From the NCBI RefSeq assembly GCF_965638725.1, contig NC_134950.1, positions 32,178,932 to 32,242,931 on the forward strand: a stretch of 64,000 nucleotides of DNA, written 5' to 3'. This document shows positions 14,901 through 24,500 of the stretch, one piece after another. How positions within the stretch are numbered: the first letter of the stretch is position 1; each line of letters begins with the position of its first letter. The position numbers and the translations under genes were made by a program. This stretch comes from Aptenodytes patagonicus (lineage: Eukaryota; Chordata; Aves; Sphenisciformes; Spheniscidae). The notes under the pieces are model-generated. The model was not told where the DNA came from and made no database searches. It worked only from the letters and a program-made list of their open reading frames with translations.

Positions 14901-17900
14901 ATTGCAGTGCAACATATCATCTTTATTAATTCTCTTTAGTTTTACCAGTGACTTACATAACAAAGTACTTCATAGGAAATCAATTCATACTCCTTCCTTA
15001 TCAACCAAGGCATAATTCCCACACCACACTATATGATTTTTCTCATTTATATTAAATGAATGCCCTTCACTGCACAGTGTTTTGTAATAGTAGCTCCTAT
15101 AGCTAAGATACGAGAATTTCCTTGTTACTCGAAATCTGTTTTTCTGTGTTTTACAGATTACAATGAACTTTAAGTGCTTTTCTACTGCACATACAAGCAT
15201 TTTAAAATTTGTGTGCAACTCTTACAAGAAGATTGAAATGCTTCACAGAAATGCTACTGCATTATAATAGCCAAACTGAAGAACATATCTATCAAAAATA
15301 AATAAATTGAGCAGAGAACATAAACTTACTTCACTGAAGGTCTAAGAATGGCACTGAAAAAGAGTGTTGCCCGTTCCAAAGATTTCAAAGAAGGAAGACA
15401 GCCCAGGGAGGAAGAGTCTAAGCAGGGGTAGAATCTCAGGAAGCAAGTGTAATTAATACCAATTCAATCAGGAAGAGGTGGAGGTCTTCTCCAGGAAAAA
15501 AGCAATCTCGTACTCTGTCTCTGTTGTGCTCTGAAGAAGCCGATTCAACTCCTGCATTTCATAATGAAGTGGTTAGCCGTTGGCCGGGCTTTAGCACGTT
15601 TCCTCTGCTCTACTTCTGAGACCAGCAAGCAGGACACAGCTCATAGATTAGGAACCACTGCTTTTAGTCTGAGTTTTTATTTCATTTTCAAGATAAGTGG
15701 CTGGAACAACAGCAGACTATGATGTCAGTTTAAGTATGCATATTAAAGAACTACTGTTATTAACATACAGAAGGACACTTTTCCAATATCACTACTATGC
15801 TGATACTTTATTAAGGAAGCAGAAATGGCCAGCTGGGCAATAGTAATCCTGGCCACACTGAATATCCAGGTTTCTAAAGGAAAGAACAAAATTAGTGACA
15901 TAGAAAGAGTTGTGGCACCCTCCTCATGGTTTCATGACAGATCAGAATGAAAGGACAGTACAGTGATAACACCACCTTTACCTGTCAAGCCCACCACCAA
16001 CACCCATCAGTACAGGAATCACTGATCTCATCTTCTAAAGCAGAAATAAAAGCATTGTCTAGTAATCCTTAAAATTCCCAGGGGGAAACTGGTGAGGAAG
16101 GAAAAGAGTGTTTTTTCAGAAGATACACCACTGTGAAAATACTGGATCTCATTCTTGGATACAGTTCACAAACCTCCACTTCAGTCCTGCAAGGGACTGA
16201 TGGATTACAGCTTCCGATGTCCCTTACACCAGGGACAAGCAAAAGAAATGTGGCTGAAGACATAAAAATCATACCACCTTGAACTCATTATCAGCATTGA
16301 CAATCCTTAAAACCTTGTGAGGGAAGCCACATACAGTTACAGCTGAGGCAAGTTGTAAGAACAATAATGCACTTGACTCATTATAACCATTCCAGTTCAT
16401 GGCAAGACACTTGAAACGTGATCATGAAGATCAGAGAACAATAGCTGTAACTCACAGAACAAAGACACACTAAGGGCTTCCTCATATCTCCCCTCGAGAA
16501 ACCCTCAGTCCCAACCTGTCATACACCCTGCCATAGGCATGACAGCCCTGTCCATGTTAACACACAACTATTACATCGTCATCTGGTTTCAACAGACTTC
16601 TGGTTACAACTAACTCATTGAAAAGGAATGCTACACGGCTACATAAGCCCTGCCCAAATGTACCACACAACATATTTTGCAGCACCTACTTGTAAAAGCC
16701 TACCTGTTATTCCAACTTTCTATATAGGTTTTGTCCTCAGTAGTACTATGTGGGTCTTTACGGTTAAGATTTAATCCTATTCTGGATGGCTTCTTTTAAC
16801 TTAATTCTTTTAATTTAGTCATTTTTTAGGATCTGTGAAAGATTCCAGGCTGAAACAACACTCATTCACATGTATGTTGTTTTCACAGGCACACTTCAGA
16901 AAACACATTTCCTTTTAAACAGAGTTCTCAAATATTCAGTATCACTTTCTGTCCTTTAAATTTTCCTGTGTGACCTTCAAAATATTGAAGATGAAAGGCC
17001 AATTTGCAGATGGAGTTGGCAGCTGCACACTGGCTGAAACGGAGATACCCAAAAAAGTACAGCAAGAGATATAAAAAGAAAAATCATAAGTTTGTAACTG
17101 AAATGGGAAGAGATTAAAAGGCAGTGCTAACTGTGAAAAGAAACATTGCTTATCATGACATAACCTCTGCAGGAGGAATTCCAACACACATTGCTGTTTT
17201 GAAAACCCTCAAGTGGTCTAGTGACAGTAAGTTATTAATGGGGAATGCTGGAAATGTATCACCCCAAAATCATAGCTAATTTCAGATTAGGTACAGGAAC
17301 TGCAGAGCTATTCACTTCATAAAGGAGAAGCCAAAAATGTTTAAGTCATGTTTCACATCTATTTGCATAGCTAACGTGTTACGGCTTTTAAATCAAGTTA
17401 AGCCTAGTGATGTCACATGAACCCATTCAGGAATCATCTGAACTCATGAAAAATTTCTGGTGCTTGAGTCTGCTCTCTCGTGTCAGTATAACTGACTCAG
17501 ACTCAGGCGCCTAAAAATCAAATGAGGTCATGCTAATTTGGTGCATTTTCTATACCTACATACATCTTGCTCCAGTCTCGGACACTCCCATTTTAGTTTC
17601 CACAGGCTTCGCCACAGATGCAATTAAGAAAAAAACGACATAAAAAATTACCTGCAAGGTCCCTTTGAAACATTCACCTTAACAAGGCAATGTAGATTAA
17701 AACTTTTATTCTCTCATTTGTGTGTATGTTTACGTAATGCTACAATAGATGCTGGTTAGCACAGATTTCCTCTGAACCATAGAGTATACCAGCTATTATA
17801 TACACTGGTATATGTAAATCAACAGCAATTAAACTGCAAAGCAATTGACGTATCAAATGAAGGGGTATTCTTGGGGATTTAAGTTCACTCACTAGCCTGC

Positions 17901-20367
17901 CAAATTCAAGGACTTCGGCACAGCGAGGTTAGTTTCTGTTGTTTCTCTTCTGACTGTAGTTACACTATCCCATTTTGGCTTTAGAACCGTTCTTGGCATG
18001 AAAAAATTCCCAATCTGCACTTCTTGCCCTACTCCTGTCTCTTTACTGTCCTTAACTCTAGGTTCCTGAGCAAACAGCAAGATAAAAAGGAGTTATTTTT
18101 AACCACGATCAGCTCAACAATCCGGTCTGCAGCATTACTCCACAAACAATGGCATAGATAAAACCAGGGGAGTTGCATACTGAGCACAGCAGTGGAAACA
18201 AAGATCTGGGAGAAAAGCTTCATATGTCAAACACTGCCCACCTGAAGCACAAGCCCGTAGTGTGATGAACACCTGGAACCAGCATCAACCAACCGAGTTA
18301 AAGGAGTAGCAGATCCACCTTCTCCCAACAACAAGTGCTCATTCCTGCCTGTGCACCGCCCTCGGCTTCACAGGTGCCCAAGCACTTGTGCAGCTGCGGA
18401 GTCAACTGGGTAAGTGGAACTTAACCTACCCTGGGTAAAAAAATAACCCAGCCAAAAAACCCCATGACATTTTACAGCTGCATGCAGCTTTCTGAAACAC
18501 ACCCTTCAGGGAGCTCTGACGAGGAAAGGAAGGGAGCAGCACAGGGGCAGAAGCAAGGCAGGAAGCATTGCTTCTTCCTGCAACCATGCCAGCCTAAGTC
18601 CAGGCTTAGGATGAAGTTCCACAGCAGCGTGTCTGGATCTAAACAGGAATTGCTACAGTCACAGGAGCAGGCCTGTTTTCTTGCATCAGCCCTGTCACTC
18701 AGGGAATTGCACAGTGAACCAGTCCCGAGAGCCACCTGGTCACTTTGTCCCACAGCAAATTAGGTTTCAGCTGGATCACCTTACTGAACTAGCTCACTGC
18801 GCCAGCACAGAGGTGCCAGTACCTGCACAAGGGGACAAGACAGATACTCCAGTTGAAGCAGGGAAGTAGAAAGTTAGGACCTGGACAACCCTGACAGCTC
18901 CTGTGCTACAGAGCAGCAGGCTCAGTTGCGCTGCTGAACTGGCTTTACTCCCTGTGACTGTTTGTGCCTTCAAATCTGTCCCATCTCGACAGATGCTTTT
19001 AAATCCTTTCTAAATAAATGCCTTTTGCTAATAATTATTAAATGCTGAAGTACTACAAATACATAAAAGGGCTAACCAAAACACCTTTAACACGCAACTC
19101 CTCACAAGTTCTAAGTTACATGGCATTGACTTTTTAAATTATCCAATAACAGAGAAAGCAGATGAAAGAGCTACTTTCTCATTACATCGTGAATCTTTAA
19201 TTTGAAATGTTTTGTTCTGTTTTGAAGTAAAGAAAAATAAAGCTCAGAGTAGACAAACAGGACTCCAGGTGACTTTAGGAAGTAATTACCTTGTTTCTCA
19301 AAGGCCTGTATATCCCCAAGTCATTGGCTACCATCATTTGCTTCCCAGAGATGACATCAGTATAAGCAGGATCCAGACCTTATTACCCCTTAGTATCCTC
19401 TCCTTTGCAGCTAACAGCAGCCCAGACCAGTAGTCACTAATGCTCTGAACTATCATTCATTTTTTAGTGATACCACGTACTTCCTATGTGATTTGAGGCA
19501 AATCATAGAGTCACTTTGTTCCTCAGTTGCCAGCAGTATATTCTCCAACCCTCACAGTGGGGATAACGTGAATTCATCCACGAATATACAGGAGATCCTC
19601 ACATGCTTCAGCTCATCTGCTATCTGCACAACCAATGCTCAACACCCAAGCTGTGATCCCCTTCCCACATTGAACAGTACTTTGCAGCACCATTTATCCA
19701 GCTGATACCTGCTGCGACCGTGGCACAAAAAATGAACAAAAGTATCGCACAGGGAACAACAGACACTGAATTAATTAAGAATAAAGCACCCTGTTATCAG
19801 CCCACCACAATGAATCCACAATGCATTAAATACTAATAGAGGCCAAAGACCCAAAGCCACCATCGTGCCCCAGCGTGCACGCACCGTGGTGACGCTGGCT
19901 CGGAGTCCGCAGCTGAATCGCGAACCACGCTGCATACCTGCGGAGCCGACAGGCCCGACCCAGCAACAGCCCCTGCGGGACCCCGAGTCTCCCCTCTTCT
20001 TGACAGAGCCCCGCACCTAGTGGCGTTTGAACCCTGGGATTTAAAGCCTCGCAAGCACCCGAGCTGCTGCCGCAGCCGCCGGCCCGGCAGGGCACACCCG
20101 GGCTTCCCCAGCGACGGGCGGAGGGCAGCGGGGCCCGGCCCGGCCCCGGCCGCCGGGAGGCGAGGACTCACCTCGCTTGTTCTTGGTGCCGTGCTGCCGG
20201 GCCGCCGCCAGCTCCCGCTCGATCCTCGTCTCCAGGTACTCCTGCTTCTTGCTGAGCATCTCCTCCGTCTCCCGCAGCCGGGCCAGCGCCTCCTGCGGCG
20301 AGGGCCCCCCGCGGCCCTTGGAGGCGGCCGAGCCGCCCCCCTTGAAGAACTTGGAAATCTTGCTCAT
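5896..20367 (-). CDS. CHMP4C: Charged multivesicular body protein 4C (ESCRT-III subunit), whole gene
   Basis: CHMP4 proteins polymerise on membrane necks as the Snf7 core of ESCRT-III, in multivesicular body sorting, cytokinetic abscission and membrane repair. CHMP4C is also known as the Aurora B-regulated arm of the abscission checkpoint. Five exons join as 20367-20172, 12932-12755, 11790-11676, 8291-8183 and 5960-5896, giving 663 nt and 220 aa; human CHMP4C has 233. The protein starts MSKISKFFKGGG, then has the basic first helix, the QALKRKKRYEKQL turn, the invariant-looking block around residues 85-125, acidic helices and a C-terminal tail. M212, L215 and W218 form the MxxLxxW ALIX-binding motif. 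CHMP4C is preferred over CHMP4A/B because of the neighbours ZFAND1 and IMPA1 and the AAWA-type ending. The basic linker before the ALIX motif is about 13 residues shorter than in human. Confidence 0.95.
6545..6565. repeat. T21 homopolymer
   Basis: Uninterrupted run of 21 T in CHMP4C intron 4, flanked upstream by TCTC. It could be the tail of an old retroposed sequence or a plain mononucleotide run. Confidence 0.9.
6885..7010 (+). mobile_element. MIR-like SINE remnant
   Basis: The order of blocks follows a MIR: GACCAGAGGTCCAGTCC, CTACTCTGC, CTTACTGTGCAACTGAGG, then CTCAGTTTCCTCATCGCTAAAAT and GGATAAC. It is diverged, as expected for an old amniote-wide element. Confidence 0.7.
8183..8291 (-). 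CDS. CHMP4C: CHMP4C exon 4
   Basis: Encodes residues 164-199 plus one base. It opens with the leucine- and glutamate-rich DELMAELEELEQEELNK helix and runs into the proline-containing linker LPSVPSTSLPSRP. The acceptor is gaatttag and the donor CCCTG|gtaaac. Confidence 0.95.
8292..11675 (-). other. CHMP4C: CHMP4C intron 3
   Basis: AT-rich intron with a possible MIR head at about 9665-9750, a weak CR1-tail-like stretch near 9480-9545 and a very AT-rich patch at about 11440-11540. I see no supported gene in it. Confidence 0.7.
9665..9750 (+). mobile_element. Possible MIR-family 5' remnant
   Basis: The pattern ATGGCTAGAACATTG...GGGAGACTCAGTTTTAAGTTC resembles the tRNA-derived head of MIR-type SINEs. 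The remnant is too diverged for a firm call. Confidence 0.35.
11676..11790 (-). CDS. CHMP4C: CHMP4C exon 3
   Basis: Encodes the end of M125 to E163, including DLNKIDDLMQDITEQQD and the acidic FGDEFDE. The acceptor is ttgccag and the donor GATGAG|gttagt. The exon ends on a codon boundary. Confidence 0.96.
12755..12932 (-). CDS. CHMP4C: CHMP4C exon 2
   Basis: Encodes residues 66-124 plus two bases of M125. The acceptor is ...ttcccattccag and the donor AAAATAT|gtaagt. It carries AALQALKRKKRYEKQL and the TLSTIEFQREALENSHTNTE block, nearly identical to other vertebrate CHMP4 proteins. Confidence 0.96.
12933..20171 (-). other. CHMP4C: CHMP4C intron 1
   Basis: This 7.2 kb intron contains no host exon that I can support. 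It holds a MIR-like remnant near 19470-19575 and a short coding-like minus frame at about 15485-15575. Otherwise it is unremarkable AT-rich sequence. The part nearest exon 1 falls in the CpG island. Confidence 0.8.
19470..19575 (+). mobile_element. MIR-like SINE remnant
   Basis: CTTCCTATGTGATTTGAGGCAAATCA, then CACTTTGTTCCTCAGTT and CAGTGGGGATAAC, follows the MIR core and tail order. It lies in CHMP4C intron 1. Confidence 0.55.
20172..20367 (-). CDS. CHMP4C: CHMP4C exon 1 (coding part)
   Basis: Encodes residues 1-65 and one base of codon 66. The ATG lies in a GCCGCCGCC-rich context and opens the conserved MSKISKFFKGGG. The donor is GAG|gtgagt. Basic residues of the membrane-binding first helix and the ERELAAARQHGTKNKR segment are here. 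Confidence 0.95.
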
Positions 20368-21500
20368 GGCGGCGGCGGCCCCGGCTCGGCACCCGCCGAC
20401 GGAAGGGTCTGGCCGGCCCGCAGGAGCCTGCCCGCCCGGCACACGCCGTGACGGCACTTCCTGGGCCCGCGGGCGGCGGCACCGCACCTGGCGGCGGGGC
20501 GGGCCCGGCCGCGCCCCGGGCTGCCCGCCCAGGGGCGGCTCCGGGGAGGCCGAACGAACGCTGCCCGCCGCGGGCCTCACGCGTGCCCTCCGCCAGCGCC
20601 GGGAAGTGTAAGCGAGCTCCGGGGAGCAGCCCGCAGGGGTCCCCGGGAGGGAGAGGGCAGAGCCCCGGGCGGGGCGGAGGGCGGCCAGGACCGGGCGGGC
20701 GTGCCCGCACTGCGGAGGCGGCTGCTTAGTTTGGGCTTCCCCCCGTTTTCTCTCAGTCTCATACCGCAAGAAGGTGTATTCTGAGAGGGCTGCAGGCTGT
20801 AGCAGCGCTGGCCAGGGCAGAACACCCCGCGCCCGGCCAGCGACGAGCAGGTGACGCGGGCGGAACGGCTCCTCGTAACCGCGGCGTGCAGAGCCGGGGG
20901 TGACACAGACCCAGCGTTAGTCACCGTCTCTAACGCGCTGCCGGAGGACGCTCAGGCACAGGAACGCACGCGGGTTAGGACTGAGAAAGTAAACACTGAA
21001 TTCTTGAGGAACGTGGCTTTTAAAAGTCCAGGTGCGTCGCTACGGAAACCACAGCGGCGCTCATAAGTTACAGGAGTGCAAGAAGCATCTCGGAAAGCTG
21101 CGTTCCCCTTCCCTCTGCCTCTCGGAACAGGCTCTGTCCGGAGGGCTGACGCAACTAACGACAGAAGTAAGACTTTTTCTCCCCGGTAACAGCAGCCCGA
21201 TGCACGAACAGCCCCAGCGCCGCGGCCCTGGGCGGACTGGAAGCCTGGGGCTCTGCTTACACCGACACGGGCTCGTCAGCGCAGGTCTCCCGGAGCCCGG
21301 CGAGGCAGCCCCGGGCCGGTGCGGCGCAGCCTACCGCGCCCCGCCTCAGCGACTCAACCGCCACCCACCCACAGCGCCGCCAGCCACGCCCCGGGGCGGG
21401 GATCGTCGGTACATCTGCATAGCAGCTCCGCCCCTCCCCGCGCAGCAGTCGCGCCCGACAGCCCTTGCGCGCCCCGCTTCTGCAGCTTCTCCTCTCCCCG

Positions 21501-21513
21501 CCCCCCCCCCCCC
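21501..21513. repeat. C13 homopolymer upstream of the ZFAND1 start
   Basis: Thirteen C ending 21 bases before the ZFAND1 ATG, so probably in the 5' UTR or core promoter. The minus strand reads as a G run with quadruplex potential. Length error is likely in assemblies. Confidence 0.85.
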
Positions 21514-21534
21514 GCCTTTTGGGGCGCGCGGAAA

Positions 21535-21589
21535 ATGGCGGAGCTGGAGCTGGGGCAGCACTGCGGGGTGGCGGATTGCCGCCAGCTCG
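21535..21589 (+). CDS. ZFAND1: ZFAND1 exon 1 (coding part)
   Basis: Encodes MAELELGQHCGVADCRQL and one base of D19, including zinc ligands C10 and C15. The donor is CTCG|gtaagg. The ATG sits inside a YY1-like ATGGCGGAG. Confidence 0.95.
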
Positions 21590-24500
21590 GTAAGGGAGGG
21601 CGCGGCGGCTCCCCGGCAGGGTCGCGGACACAGCGCCCGGCCTCCCGCGGGCCGCCGCCGGCGGAGGCGGGGACGCTGGGCCGGGGGCGGTGCCCGGGGC
21701 GGGGCGCGGCGGCGGCGGGGCCGGCGGCGGCGGTGAGGGGCCGCGAGGTGGTGCCTGCCCGTCGGGGCGTCCTCGGCGCTGCTGCAGCCCTGCACGATCC
21801 GTGGGCAGGGCCCGTCATGTCAGTTATGTCACTAGGTGTTCAATCCCCGGCTTTGCCAACTGTTACTGCCTGCTTTTCCATTCTTCACCCTTGCTTGCCT
21901 TCACTGATCTCGGGAATGACGTTAGCGAAAATGTAACCTTTCAGAAAGAGGCAGCAAAAACACTTGTACCGAAAGCTTTCTGATGGGAGCTCTCGGTCTT
22001 ATAGATGAAGCCACTGAGATCTTTGTGACCTGAGCTGTGTAGTCCTGTTGCATGGTGGTCCATCAAGACCAAACCTGAAGGCTGGAGAAATGGAGTAGTG
22101 GCCTGGAGGTGGGCGTTTGCTGCCGTTGGTGACGTGGCTGAGTTCAGCAGACAGTGAAGTGATTTTATCTGTAAGAATTGATGCAGTAGATGGGGGATGT
22201 GTGCAGAGACTTAAGAAGTATGTGCAATTTAAATTACACAAGGACAGTATGTATGATATGAAGGATAGAGAGGAAGGAGCAGGGTCATCAGGACTGTCAA
22301 ATGGAAGAGGTGCTGGCTTTTTGGAAGGGATAGCGTCTCCTCCAGTTGGCAGTCCATGTAATGAAAATGTAAATTGTCCAGTGCTCCAGCAGTCAGTAAA
22401 TAGTATTCTGAGTGGTCTCGCAATAAATTCAGTTTTTAGCATAACTGGTAAGTTTGATGGCTAGCCAAGCATTCTAGTTTCAAAGTTTGATACTGAAAAA
22501 AATTGAATTTAAAGCAAAATTCCAACTTCTGGAATGTATATAAATATAGTTTACCTACTCTCATGTTTTTCAGTAATACTAACTAGAGGAGTTAACAGTG
22601 TAACTGTGTTACAAAAGCCACTTCTAGGTACTGTGTAGATGCAGTTGCTAAGTGTCCTTTTAAAGACGCCTACCCCATGACATAGGTAAGCAAAAGTTAA
22701 TCATGTAAAAATTAAGCTAGAAACTATTAGCAAAACAACGACCACATTGTCTAACTGAAAACAAATCTTTTTGTTTCAGATTTTCTCCCCTTTGTATGTG
22801 ATGGCTGTTCAGGTATCTTTTGGTGAGTTCATAGAATCATAGAGTATCTCAAGTTGGAAGGGACTCGTAAGGATCATCAAGTTCAATTCCCTGTTCCTCA
22901 CAGGACTACCTAAAACTAAACCATATGACTAAGAGCGTCGTCCAGACGCTCCTTGAACTCTGACAGGCTTGGTGCCGTGACCGCTTCCCTGGGGAGCCTG
23001 TTCCAGTGACCGACCACCCTCTCAGGGAAGAACCTTTTCCTAATGTCCAGTCTGAACTTCCCCTGATGCGGCGTCATTCCATTTCCTTGTGTCCTACCTC
23101 TGGTCACCAGAGAGAGGAGATCAGCAGCTCCTCCTCTGCTGCCCCCCCTTGAGGAAGTTGTAGATGGCGATGAGGTCACCACCCCTCAGCCTCCTCTTCT
23201 CCAAGCTGAACAAAACAAACCAAGTGACCTCAGCTGCTCCTCCTAAGTCTTGCCCTCGAGGCCTTGCACCATCTTGGTCACCCTCCTCTGGACACACTCT
23301 CATAGTCTGATGTCCTTCTTATATTGAGGCGCCCAAAACTGCACACAGTACTCGAGGTGGGGCCGCACCAGTGCAGTGTAGGGTGGGACAATCATCTCCC
23401 TCGACTGGCTGGCTATGCTGTGCTCCGTGCACCCCAGGACACGGTTGGCCCTTTTGGCTGCCAGGGCACACTGTTGACTCATATTCAACTTGCCATCAAC
23501 CCAAACCCCCAGATCTCTTTCCGTGGGGGTGCTCTCCAGCCTCTCGTCCCCCCATTTGTACGTATAACCAGGATTACCCCATTGCAGGTGGAGAATCCGG
23601 CACTTGCTCTTGTTAAATTTCATACGGTTGGTGATTGCCCAGCTCTCTAGTCTATCCAGATCTCTCTGTAAGGCCTCTCTACCCTGAAGGGAGTCCACAG
23701 CTCCTCCTAGTTTAGTATCATCGGCAAACTTACTTAATGTGCATTTGATTCCTGTATCCAGTTCATTTATAAAAACATTAAAGAGCACTGGCCCTAAAAT
23801 CAAGCCCTGGGGAACCCCACTGGTGACTGACCGCCAGCCTGATGTAACCCCACTTACTATAACCCTTTGAGCCTGACCCGTCAGCCAGTTGCTTACCCAA
23901 CATGTTATGGCTTGTCTAACTGTGTGCTGGGCATTTTGTCCAAAAGGATATTGTGAGAGACAGTATCAAAAGCTTTGCTAAAATGCAAAAATAGCACATC
24001 TACTGGCTTCCCTAGGTCAGCTAGATGGGTGACCTTGTCATAAAAGGAAATCAAGTTGATTTTCCTGTAAGATCTCAGTGTGGCAGTTGTGTAGACTGTG
24101 TGTTGTATAAAACATTCTGTGACTCAATTCAGATACATTTAGTTAAAAAATACTTGTTTCATTGAACTTGCCACATTTTTCCCGAGCAGCTATTGTGGAG
24201 CTTTGAAATCAGTGGGAATATCTCTAGAATACAGGTAGATTATTTTGGAAGGCATCTAGTTTAGACCCTGTTTTGTACTGATTTTTTGGGGGGAGAGGGA
24301 GGGTATTTTTTCTCATAGAAAAAAAAATTGAAGTTTCTTCCAAGGTTCTAATTGGAGCCTGCACTTTGATTTACACTTCAGATTAGCAGAGGGCAGCTGA
24401 GATAAGCTCAGATAAACTGAGGGCAGATTTCACTTTAACATGTTAGAAGCCTTCAAGGGATTTCTGCTGTTGTGGAAGGTGATTCAAAATCCATTAAAAC

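Larger units (their letters stand above)
19860..21800. promoter_or_regulatory. Shared CpG-island promoter of CHMP4C and ZFAND1
   Basis: A dense GC- and CpG-rich block covers the first exons of two genes that diverge. Their start codons are 1167 bp apart (20367 and 21535). Visible motifs include many GGGCGG-type Sp1 boxes, an ETS-like ACTTCCTG at about 20455, and a YY1-type AAAATGGCGGAG that overlaps the ZFAND1 start. There is no convincing TATA box. Several long frames in this block come from the GC content and are not genes. Confidence 0.85.

Noticed and set aside
20041-20769. 242-codon minus-strand frame spanning CHMP4C exon 1 and beyond
   Set aside because: Only the MSKISKFF... part is real. 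The rest is CpG-island sequence with alanine-, proline- and arginine-rich composition, and it runs past a clear splice donor at 20171.
21032-21736. 234-codon plus-strand frame and overlapping frames on both strands upstream of ZFAND1
   Set aside because: All are GC-driven, open at once in several frames, and rich in P, A, R and G. No motif or conservation clue supports any of them.
22117-22464. 115-codon plus frame in ZFAND1 intron 1
   Set aside because: A long minus-strand frame overlaps it, there are no flanking splice signals that fit ZFAND1, and exon 1 joins exon 2 in phase without it.
23300-23803. 167-codon minus frame as a host gene
   Set aside because: It carries the CR1 reverse-transcriptase FADD box and CR1-specific wording, so it belongs to a truncated LINE.
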